NCBI RefSeq assembly: GCF_028858725.1
Contig: NC_084774.1
Coordinates: 5,244,001 to 5,308,000, forward strand
Reading direction: 5' to 3'
Origin: Colius striatus
Taxonomy: Eukaryota; Chordata; Aves; Coliiformes; Coliidae
Length of the DNA stretch: 64,000 nt
Part shown: positions 30,815 to 41,400 of the stretch, piece by piece
Numbering within the stretch: the stretch's first letter is position 1
How the letters are laid out: the number at the start of each line of letters is the position of its first letter
Notes under the pieces: generated by a model
What the model saw: only the letters and a program-made list of their open reading frames with translations
Told to the model about the DNA's origin: nothing
Databases searched by the model: none
Position numbers and translations under genes: made by a program

Positions 30815-30969
30815 CTACTATGGAGATGGGTGGGAGATCAGAGAGGCTAATTTTGTTGCTTCTTGACAAGTTGCATTCTGTCTTCTCTTCAAATATCATA
30901 TGAGAATCAGCAGCTCTAAGCAAACTGTAGCAGAGCAATAGGCTTAGGAAGAGGTTCTTACTTTCCATC
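30815..30969 (-). CDS. ASIP: Agouti-signaling protein, first coding exon (signal peptide)
   Basis: After acceptor CTCCTCAG the exon begins G-ATG (start at 30,966-30,968). It encodes MESKNLFLSLLLCYSLL, a clear signal peptide, then RAADSHMIFEEKTECNLSR and DLPPISIV, and ends GTA-G before GTGAGT. Cleavage is expected near residues 20-22. Asn33-Leu-Ser is an N-glycosylation sequon, comparable in place to the mammalian Asn-Ser-Ser site. Cys32 is an extra cysteine outside the knot. An upstream in-frame ATG nine codons earlier lies in the intron and is not the start. Exons total 51 + 21 + 58 residues = 130, against 131-132 in mouse and human. Confidence 0.94.
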
Positions 30970-33177
30970 CTGAGGAGGAAAAATTCCACAGTCATGAAAA
31001 CGAAAGTCAGTCAAAACCTGCATTTAGAAGAGACACAAGGACACAGATCTCAGTAATGGTTTTCTGTTGTGTTGTGCACCACACCCTTAATAATCCTTTT
31101 GTTTCCAGCACTTTTTCTCTGATACCAGAATGCCTAAGATGGCAGTTGAGTGGAAAATGTCTGTCTGAAATACAACCCTCTTAGATGGTCCTTCTGTGTT
31201 GTTTTCCTGACTCTTTTATAAACATGTTTATTTTCTCCAAAGTTCTGAGTTTGCCCCAGTGATTTTTACAGCTTTGTTTACTGTGTGATCAAGGGAAGGG
31301 CTTGTGCTGTCACTTTTGACAAGCTCAGTCACATCACAAAGTTTTTCCCAGAAAATCTTGTTTACAAATTTGTGCTGGAAATCTCAGAAAAATGAAGGTA
31401 ATTCAAAACCCCAAATTATGGTTGCTATTCATTTTTTCCATTTAAAAATGTCATGAAGAATTCTTTTATTACAGCCTGAGATGGCAGCTATGATCCCCTG
31501 GTGAATTGTGGCCTAATTTAGGCAAGTTATAAAAGTCCCAGTACTGTAAATCATTTATGGGTCTTAACATTTAGTATGTGCTTAATAACTTCTAGAACAT
31601 ACAAAGTCTACAGGATTTGAATGTACTTATGAAGAAACCTGAACATTCCAGAGTGTGGCCATACACTTTGAAGGAAAGCCATTGGACCAGGTCAACTTCT
31701 GCTGCAATTATCCAAGGTGCACAGAGCATCAGCATCCTGGTCTCTTTTTCTTGTAGATCCTTAGCATTGTTGCAATTTGAAGGTGATTTTTGTTTCCATG
31801 CCCATTAGTTTTATGCTGTGTCAGAGCTATGGGAGCCTTCCCCCAGAGGCACTGCCAATCTCCAGACTTATGGGTAGCTTTTTGTCAGTTAAAAGCTACT
31901 AGTAGGGGTAAAAAACAGGGAGTGAAACCAAATGTTTTGAGCAATGTATCTGTTTGCAATGACTTCATTACCAGAGTTAAAAGATGAACAGTTTCTGCAT
32001 AGAGCTTCAATCTAATCACTGCCATTAAACTGGGTCTGTATTACATTTGCTTTCACATCCTCTGCTGACCTCATGAAATGTGATGCCTCTAATTTGACGT
32101 GCTTGGTCATCCTCATGTAACAAACCAGTGCTGGGTATATTGCTGCTGTTTTGTTGCTGGTTATAGCTGTGCCATGAGGATGAGCACCCAGATCTGTTAG
32201 GACTCTGTTAGGGTCTGCAGGGGTGTGTGTGGCATGCTGGATCCTTTGTGATTTAGACATCTGCATGAGCTGCAACCAAAACAGAGAAATCTGGGCTTGA
32301 AGTTTTACAGCAGGGAGGATTAACCTATGAGTGCTGCTACATTTGTGTTTCAAATTACGTGCAGCTGGTGTTCAAAGCTGCTGTGAAAGTTGAGACCAAA
32401 GCTGGGTCATAGTGTGACTGTGAATAGATGTGTGCTGCCAATGAAGTGATTAAAATCTTGTGGTAGGAGGGAGGAGTCTTTAGTTTGATCACAAAACACT
32501 TACTAGAGGAGAAAGCACATCTTTAGAAGAAAATAAGAATGGCAATAAACAAAAAGACCAATTCCTGCCATGAATGTTTCTTGTGATCGGAAAATCACTG
32601 GCTTGGACTTTCAGCCATTGCAATTTAGTAAAGTGTCATCCATTTTTTACATACTCTGATTTGCAAACTCTTATACAGAAGTTCAGCCTTTGGCTACTGT
32701 AATTGCCTATGAATAATAAGAAGTATGTGAAAACATTTGTGAAATCAGGAACCTAGCCTGATTATTTTGTGTGTGTTTGTTGGAGAGAGTCCCTTTTATT
32801 GTTTTTTCCCTGTATCCTTTCACAAAAGATAACTAAATATGTCTGAGATTTCTTGATGCTTTCTGAAGACTGTTCTATGCACATAGTCTTATGTGTAAGT
32901 TACCACTTAGGTCATAATCATTCAGGTCAAAATTAGAACTTCTTTTTCCATAACTAATTCTACCTGCCTGAGCACTGCTGGTGCTGTTCACAATCTACTT
33001 ATATGCTTATTGTTCAAAAAATAGATGAATAATGATTTGTGTTCCCAAAAGCTTCTCTAGGTTTTCCAAATAGACTGTAGGTCAAATAAAATATATTACT
33101 TATAAAATCTTATCTTGCTTTACATTGGAGTACACTGATTTACACAGGATCTAGGCATACAAGGTAGAATCTCATTA
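30970..33177. other. ASIP upstream region, unassigned
   Basis: Upstream of the first coding exon of ASIP on the minus strand. It is unique-looking DNA with no repeat recognised. ASIP 5' noncoding exons are expected somewhere to the right, but none can be assigned. Confidence 0.6.
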
Positions 33178-33362
33178 CTGTGAGGGTGGTGAAACGCTGG
33201 CACAGGTTGCCCAGAGGGGTGGTAGATGCCTCATTCTTGGAAACATTGCAGGTCAGGTTTTGATGAGGTTCTGAGCAACCTGATCTGTTGGTGGTGTCCC
33301 TGCTCATTGCTGGAGGGTTGGACTAGATGAACTTTAAAGGTCCCAAACTACTCTATATGATA
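33178..33362 (+). mobile_element. CR1 LINE 3' fragment (older type)
   Basis: GTGAAACGCTGGCACAGGTT, GCCCAGAGGGGTGGTAGATG and GGTTGGACTAGATGAACTTT mark a diverged CR1 3' end on the plus strand. It is 5'-truncated. Confidence 0.85.
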
Positions 33363-33385
33363 CAGGGCATGTGTATGACTTGTAG

Positions 33386-33433
33386 ATCATAGAATCATAG
33401 AATGGTAGGGTTGGAAGGGACCTTTAGAGATCA
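33386..33433 (-). mobile_element. CR1 LINE 3' tail only
   Basis: ATCATAGAATCATAGAATGG followed by TAGGGTTGGAAGGGACC is the CR1 3' terminus in reverse. Only about 48 bases remain, and it sits 24 bases from an opposite-strand CR1. Confidence 0.85.
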
Positions 33434-33989
33434 GGAGACATTTGTGCTCTAATTCATTCCATGAACTGAGCTGGAATGAAGAGAGCAAGCTGCGAGCTGG
33501 AAGCTGTTTAGCTTTGCACATAGTGATGTTCATGCTGTAGATTTTGCCTTTTTAAGCAACTTTTTAGCCTAGTTGCAGGATATTCCTATGATTTTTCAGA
33601 TCAGTGTGTACTGCCCTTTTAGAGTATTAGCACAGCTTGCATATGGTCTGCTGTCACACGTTGTCCATGTCAGTATGTCGCCAAAGCACTGTTTAAATTA
33701 ACTTTTGTCCCAACATGTTGTTTCCATTGTACTTTCTTGATCTCAGCAAAACTGCCAATGAATGTAATTGTGCCTTTGCAAATGTAAAAGATAGTAAATG
33801 CAGCTTGCATTTGCTCACTGCACAGTGACATCTGAAGGTGCCTGTGAAGTGCAAACCCCGCTGCAGGAGCTGATCTGAGCTTTTTGTGCACGTGGGATTT
33901 TTCACAAACACATTTAGGTGTTTAGATAGGAACTTTACAGCCTTCAAATGACTGTTTGAACCTGGAAAATGCATACATTGGTGAATATG

Positions 33990-34240
33990 GATGTCGAATA
34001 TCTCCAGGGATGAGCACTCCACCACCTCCCTGGGCAGCCTGTGCCAGTGCCTGACAACCCTCTCGGTGAAAATGTTCTTCCTAATGTCTAACATAAACCT
34101 CCCCTGGTGCAACCTAAGCCTGCTTCCTCATATCCTGTCATTCATTACTATAGAGAAGAGACTGACCCACAACTCTAATTTGATCTGCAACAACAACTCC
34201 TGGAAAATATCCAAACTGGCTAGAAAGATAACACCCCTTA
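33990..34240 (-). mobile_element. CR1 LINE fragment (older type)
   Basis: In reverse orientation it carries ACCTCCCTGGGCAGCCTGTG, TCTTCCTAATGTCTAACATA and ACCTAAGCCTGCTTCCTCAT, a recognised CR1 3'UTR variant. The 3' terminus is missing. The pieces at 33,386 and 33,990 may be one insertion split by other sequence. Confidence 0.8.
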
Positions 34241-35507
34241 GAGAGATAACACTCTGCTAGATCTGTGCAACAGGGTTCCTGAGAAGGTGAAAGAACTGCA
34301 AAGTGGAATCAGATGTGAGGATGACAAAAGGTGCTTGAGATCTGGGGTTTCATTTTTCACATTGTACCACAAAACCCTAGCCCAAGGTTGTTGGTTTGGG
34401 AATTTTTTTGTGGCATTAAAGAGAGGTTTACTTTCCCGTTTCCTTCTGGGACCCATCAGAGGCTGTTTAAGGCAACCTATTTTCCTCAGCTCCAGCAAGC
34501 TTCACATTTGCTTTTATATGAACATGTAGTTTTTAAAGTGTTTGTTTTCTTATTAAGCTTCTAACAATGCAGAATTAAATTGCTTTATTAGCATTATGTT
34601 TAGAAAGTCACCATTTATTACTCTAATGAAACAGCTGGAATGTACTGGGAGAACTGTAATCTATGACATTTTAGTCATTTATGGGGATGTAAAGTCTTGC
34701 ACAGCTCTGAAATCTAATCACTTAACATTAGCCACAATTCAGCAAATTATGTAAGAGGTACCAGTGGCCTTTCTGTTGATGGAATGACAGAAGTACATTT
34801 AAAAACAAACTGAGAGCAAGCACTGTAAAGTTTGTCAACTGTCATCAGAGATTTCAGTACCCTTTTCTATGCCATTTCCCCTATGCTTTGGCTCATTATC
34901 TTTAATATATAAATAAGGTATTTTAATACTTAGCATAATGTCTCACAATCATTCTTCCTAAATGTGAACTTGGAAAATGACAGATGATGTGAAACAGCTT
35001 CTATCTCTTTCTAATCTATTTTTTGTGATGCCATACTAAAACTTTTCACAGAGAAATTCGTTTCCCCAGGCACCACCGTGTCATCCAACAATTTGAGTGC
35101 AGCTCATTTCCCGTCACAGCAGGTTTCACTCTATTTAGAGGTTATTGCATATCCCTGTTTGCTACTGAGCATAATAGGAAATCTTCAAAATACTCCAAGT
35201 TCCTCTTTTCTTCATTATAGCTAGATGTAGTATCATAAATACCAATTGCCCGGAGATCGCTTTCTTGGCCACTGTCAGCCCTGCTGTTTGCATCAGCCTG
35301 CATTGAATTGTGTCTGCAGGGTTTGGTTTTCACTAGTTCAACATGCATTTGTAATTAGCACAGCACTTGAGTGCTGCCAAGCTCAGCTGTTCTGCAAGTC
35401 AGGAGAGCAATGGTAATTCCACCTACCGTTGAGTTTTGACATTGGGTCAGGGATTTAGATTTACATTTATGTGGATCTCTTGTACATAGCTATGAAAATC
35501 ATTGCAC
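34241..35507. other. ASIP upstream region, unassigned
   Basis: No gene or repeat was recognised. Confidence 0.5.
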
Positions 35508-35582
35508 AAAGTGGGGTTGGATTAGATGATCCTTTCAAGGTCCCTTCCAACCCTTAAGCTCCTGTGAATCTGTGATTCTACA
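35508..35582 (+). mobile_element. CR1 LINE 3' tail
   Basis: GGGGTTGGATTAGATGATCC, AGGTCCCTTCCAACCC and GTGAATCTGTGATTCTA form a short tail-only CR1. Confidence 0.88.
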
Positions 35583-37854
35583 CAAGGCATAACAGACACT
35601 GTGTTTGTTCTGAACATGATGACATCTTTAGAAGAGTCAATTATTCTTGATTTCTATCCCCCCCACCCCAGTATCTATTTTGTGCTAGTCAAGGACCATG
35701 GAACAGATCACTATCTGATTGTCCCATTTGTGTACTTTTTTTCTGGGCATCTCCCCTTCTAAATTAATTTTTCTGTTTTGTTCTTAAAAAATTGCCTGTG
35801 ACTGTGGGAACCAGGTTACACGTTTCAAGAGTATTTTCCAGTCTGATACTTCACTATTTCATGTCCTACCTTTGCATTTTGGCTTGTTTAAAAAAATGCA
35901 AAGCATGGGATCATGGTGCTTGGGTCTAAATGTAACCTGTGTGCTTAAAAAATGATCCATGTTCTGTCTATGAAGGTAAATATGTCTGTGGTTGAAAAGC
36001 ATCCTTTTTCAGACTTCAAGCAAGTTTTCGTCCAAGTCTTGTTTCTTTTAAGGGTTCATAGTTGAGACTATTTGAATAGTTTTCCTGTAACACCTCTATT
36101 TAGTCCTATCAGCAGTTTCTCCTCCAGCCTACATTTTCCTTCAGGTTTTCCAGAAATTACCCTGCAGGTAGAACTGCACATGAAGCTCATTGTTTATATA
36201 GCTTTCACTCAGGATTTTCAGCGATATGCCCAAACTGTGGCCAAACAAACACATGCTCCTGCTGGCTGTGTGAGACCAGGTTGTGGGGAATCGTGTGATG
36301 GCAGGACAGCAAGTTCCTTCCTGCTGTGTCTAGGTGGCAGCAAGAACTCAGCTTTTTATGAAATGGGTTTAGTCTTTATTCACCTGTGTAAGAATGGTGC
36401 AATCTTAACTTGTTCTTAAACCAACACAAAAACCCAATTAACTTCTAGGATTAAAATTTTAATGGGAAACAAATGTGTCACTTCACATTTCTGCTGCTTT
36501 TCTTCTTTAAATCGAAAACAAAGCTATTTTATTGATGAAAGTCAAGCTGGCAAGTGGCATTGGAGGGCTTCTCAGTTCACTCTCTTTCTTTTTGTTCTCT
36601 CTTCCAGACATTTATCTCTGGTCTTTTGTGTGTTTATTTCTTTTTTCATTCTTAAGTCTAGGGGCCTAGCACAAGGGGCACTGTCTTTTCTTCAGTTTCT
36701 CCATATCAAAATCACAATCACTTTACTAAAATGATTTGTATATGCTGAGTGCAGATAAGTGCACCAGAGAGACTTTTGTAGTACTCACTGTGGTATGTCA
36801 AGTTTCTGTGCAACTTTAACTCAGTCTACCCTTCTTGCTCTCCTACTTTTATTTCTATTTCCTGGTTCTACTTTTTGTCTTCTTTCATTTTCAGTTATCC
36901 ATCCACTGTGCCCTGTTGCTTTTGACAGTTTCCTTTACACAAATTTCTCTTGCCTTTCATGCATTTAGTTCTTTTTCCTTTTGCACTGTTTCCATACCCT
37001 GTCCTCGTCATCTCCAGGTGGATAATCCTGATGAATGAAGCAGTGAAACTGGATGAGATAAAACAGTACAGAGACTAAATTCAAACACTTAAGCCTGAGC
37101 CACAAAAAATGTCTGAAGTTAATGGCTTTTGGTTTTCAAATGATAGAGGGGGAAGAACTCACTGTATTAATCACAGCATGACCAAGAATGACAATGGAAT
37201 GCAGCTTTGAAAAAAGAAAATGGGATTCTAGGATGTATCAAAAGAAATATTTGTAGCAGAAATATGAAAGCATTTAATATTGCTAAGTAACCAGTTACAG
37301 GTCTTTGTGTATTGAGTCCAACATTGCTCATCCATTTGGAGAAAACATGTGTTTAAATTACAGTGGATACTGGCAAACAGTAAGAGAATGAGTACAAAAA
37401 TGTCATTGCTTGTGGTAACATGACCTAGCAATGTCTCCAATCAAACTGTCCTATACACCCAATGTCTTTATTGCACCCCTGACATGACTTAACACAGAAA
37501 GCACTGCACATCTCCATTCCCTCACACATGTTCATGACAAATGTGAGAACATTTTATTTGCACTTGTGAAAAGCCTGAAAATTATCAGGCAAAAGGATCT
37601 TGTTCTATGCCTAGAAACAGTGCTGTAGGGGTCAAATATGCTTGAATTTTTTAAGGATACCTGTTTACTAATATTATATACTATTACTGTGTACTAACAC
37701 TGCTAGTGCATCTAGCTGCACAGTTTTAAAAGTGTCTAACACATAGTATTCCCTCATTTCCTCACTTACATTGAACTGTTTTACTGTATTTTCACTTGTT
37801 TCGATTGTTTGGAACTTCTCTCTCTACTTTGAAAAAGGAAAGCAATTTTTAGAG
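35583..37854. other. ASIP upstream region, unassigned
   Basis: Unique-looking DNA. A T/C-rich plus strand runs from about 36,560 to 36,970 and makes long but meaningless open frames. No repeat was recognised. Confidence 0.5.
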
Positions 37855-38330
37855 TACATGATCACTATGCCCTAGGCAGCCTCCAGCCATCACATCCTCT
37901 ACCAGACCTTCTTTGTTTGCAAACACCAGGTCAAGCAAGGCACCTTCCCTCATTGTCTCTCTCTCCAGCTGTGTGAGGGAATTATCCTCAGCACACTCCA
38001 GAAACCTCCTGGATTGTCTCCTCTCTTCTGTATTGTATTTCCAGCAGACATCTGGTAGGTTGAAGTCCCCCATGAGAATGAGGGCCAGCAATTCTGAGAG
38101 TTTTCCCAGCTGCCTAAAAAACTCCCATCTACCTCCTCATCCCAACTGGGCAGTCTGTAACAGACTCCTACCATGATATCCCCCTGTTGTCCTTCCCCCA
38201 ACTCTTATCCATAGACACTTGACCCTATCCTCAGCATCGCTGACCTTGAAACAGTTGAGATGCTCCCTAACACAGAGGGCTACTCCTCTGCCTCTGGTGG
38301 TTTGGCTGCCTGTGCTTGAGGACAACTCTG
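37855..38330 (-). mobile_element. CR1 LINE ORF2 endonuclease fragment
   Basis: The minus-strand frames carry the apurinic-type endonuclease motifs of CR1: GRGVALCVREHL, then VGVCYRLP, LMGDFNLPDVCWKYN (the GDFN active-site motif) and REGALLDLVFANKEGLVEDV, ending CLGHSDH. Frameshifts break it. This is the 5' part of ORF2, rarely kept in truncated CR1. Confidence 0.9.
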
Positions 38331-38334
38331 ACAT

Positions 38335-38455
38335 AGCACAGCTGTAACACAGCATCAGAAATAGTGTGGCCAGCAGGACCAGGGAAGTGATTGTCCACCT
38401 GTACTTGGCATTGATGAGGACATACCTTGAATATTGTGTTCCAAGGATCTGCAAA
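38335..38455 (+). mobile_element. CR1 LINE ORF2 3'-end fragment, opposite strand
   Basis: AGTGTGGCCAGCAGGACCAG, then GTGATTGTCCACCTGTACTT and CATACCTTGAATATTGTGTT match the end of CR1 ORF2 on the plus strand. It abuts the minus-strand endonuclease piece and stops before the 3'UTR. Confidence 0.75.
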
Positions 38456-41400
38456 AGGGAAACTTGAAGAGGCTGTAACTAAAGGGATAAATTTTAAAGG
38501 GAATGATAACTGTCCTTTATTTGTTTGCCATGTGTAACAGAACTTCTAAATTTTGAACTCTTCTGTTTGCCTAGATCCTTGACATCCTAAACTAGAGCAG
38601 TTCTGAGGCAGGTTAATCTTTATATCCCTGGCATCCTAAACTAGAGCAGTTCTGAAGCAGGTTAATCTTTGTCTGATAGTAATTTCTGCTTGAAGGTACT
38701 ACTTGCATATTGGTGAGGTGCTGGCTTACCACAGCTGAGAAAGTGCTGCATGGAGAATAGGGGAGACCTCTCTGGCATGGTGGCTGATGACTGTGGTGAC
38801 AAACAGGTTTCTGGACGTTCCTTCCACATCTGGGGAAAGTCATGTTATCCTAACTGTTGTGTGGACAAGTAGTATTAATTAGAGCCATTAAAATTTTGCA
38901 GCTGCTTAATGCAAATCAATTTGTTGCACATGCATGCCACTTTACAAGTGAGGAAATAGAAAATAAGATTGATTGCAACGTTCTTGTCTGTGTGTGGAAA
39001 AACCTGGCATCGGTGGCTCAGATATCACGCACCATATGGAAGAAAGACATTGGAGCAATTGAGGATTAGGCAAGATTAGAGATCTGGGCGATCTCTAAAA
39101 AGTACTGCAAGGCACAGCTTGCTTTATGGAAGAAGAAAAACCCATGTGTGGCCCATAAGTGGGACATAAGGAGAAGGTTTTCAAGCAAGATGAAAAAAGT
39201 ATAATAGCATGAAGTCATCAGAACTAGAAGCCAGGTATAAAAAAAATTTAAGACCTGGACCATTCTGGCTCACTAACAATTGTGCTTCAGAATATCTAAC
39301 ATCATCTTTAGTTTTATTTCTGATCTTTGAGGCTCTGAGCCTGTGCCAGGAATATGGATGCTCACTTCAGCCAGGGCATGCTGGGAACACAGTTGTCACA
39401 GATGATCCTGGAGACAAAGACATTGCTTTTACAGTTGTGGCACTGCAGTTTTCCTACCAACTTGAACTATCTCTCCACTTATTTCTTTCACAGTGTTTCT
39501 TTTTTAAAATCCTGAGATCCCTGCAACCCCTTTGCTCTAGGAAAATGAAGCATATTTATGTCCAGGGTGTTAGGCTTTGAATCAGACCTACTGAAGCAGC
39601 CCATTCCATACACTGAAATGGCAAGCTTTGAAATTCAATATGCAAATGATAAAAAGCTCAGGGTGAATCACTAATAATATATGCATAAATGTTATATAGG
39701 AATATATATAACATATAACAACTGCAATATACTTACTTTTTTCATGCATTGTGTGTCCTAAAGTGCAAAGCTTATTGCTTTCAGGTGATCTACTCCAAGT
39801 TGCTTCTCAAACACTTTGTGTGAAAAATAGGACAAGAGATAAGTCTCTGTAGATTCTTCATGGTTTGGACTCAGAAATGTCTGCATGGATTCTTTCTAAC
39901 TCACATTTTTAACTGATCACAGGAGTGAACTAGATCTACTCAGCACAGAGCTTTATTTGATTTTGTTGTACGTTACAACCGATGATTCACTGTAGGTCAC
40001 TTTGGATGGTTTCCCACAGGGGATTGGTCACCTTTATAACTTCTCTTTTATGCAAACCTATCACCACCATCATGGGAGTCTTTACCACCTGAAGTCTTCC
40101 CAGAGGGTTCCCCTAAAAGAACAGACCTACTGCCATCCTACTGGACCTGCAGTGCTTTGAGCAGAGCTCCTTATTTCATGGTTGCCCTAGACTTGTACAG
40201 GAAATTCCTCAGTTATAGGCACGTTTGAGAAGTATATGCCAAAAACCCACTAAAAAGCGTGCTTTTCAGGAAGAACAGAGACAGGCTCGTATGTGTACAG
40301 GCAGTGCAGACAGTTTTAACTGGGATCCTTCTATTGGCAGGATGAAAACATAATTAATATATTGCTAAACAGTGAAAATTAGCATGCTAAATTTGAAATG
40401 CTCACTGTTATTAGATGAATGTCTTCCTGAGTATTTGTAGGTCAGAATGAATCCCAGATTGTTTACATGGCATGAGCATTAAAATACAGAGAGAAACAAA
40501 TGAGAATGGTGTAGTGAGCTCCTCATGAGTAGAGCACTGGTCAGCGCTGCCTTTTGCTTCTTCATAACTCAAACTCAATATACTGTTTTCTAACTAAATA
40601 AAATCAGAATCACCCAAGTTTAAGAAGACTGCAGAAAAACACTGTGATTTGAAAACCAAATTTCATAAGCAAATGCTACTCAAGAAGCCAGTGGGCTGTT
40701 CTGTTGAATTTACTGGGTTTAGGAAATATTAAAACATTGAAAAAAGCTACTCAACATTTCTCCTGTGCAAATACACGTGTAACGAGCATGCACACTTCAT
40801 TAAGATGGTGTAACTCTCTAGGCAAGGGTTTTAGTACAAAATACTGGGGGCTAAGGCATGTAGCTGTATTTCTGAGTCTGTGCATTAAAAGGAATACTAA
40901 AGATAAAAACCTCTATCTAAGCTGGCAAAATTCTTCTTCAATTTTCAGCGAATTGGGGTGTTTCCATGCACAAGAAAAATAACACTTCTCTATCTGTGAA
41001 TATTGTGTATTTTACATTTGGGTTAGAATGCTCCTGAAAGCTTTCTCTGCCTGCTTCAATGGAGAAAAAAAGCTTTTCTGTCAAGTGAGAGATGCACAGG
41101 GAAGTGCAGCTTCACTGTTTGGAATGCCAAACACAAGATGTTCTTTTAAAAAATGTAACAAAACCACCCAACAAAAAAAGTCCAGCAACAACACAATACC
41201 CATCACAAAAATCCACCCACTCACCCCCTGAACCTTAACAGCCTCAAAAGACTGTTTTGAGAGAGACTGTGACTAAAACTGCTGAAAATGTACACTGGAT
41301 GTATGGCCTCTAGCTATCCAAATAAAACACACACAACTTTAAAGGGGATGAGGGTAGATTTTACAGACGAATAACACCCCTAAAGAACCCTTCCTGTATC

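Noticed and set aside
36072..37038. Overlapping open frames suggesting a membrane protein
   Set aside because: Same cause: T-rich sequence without stops; no start context or homology.
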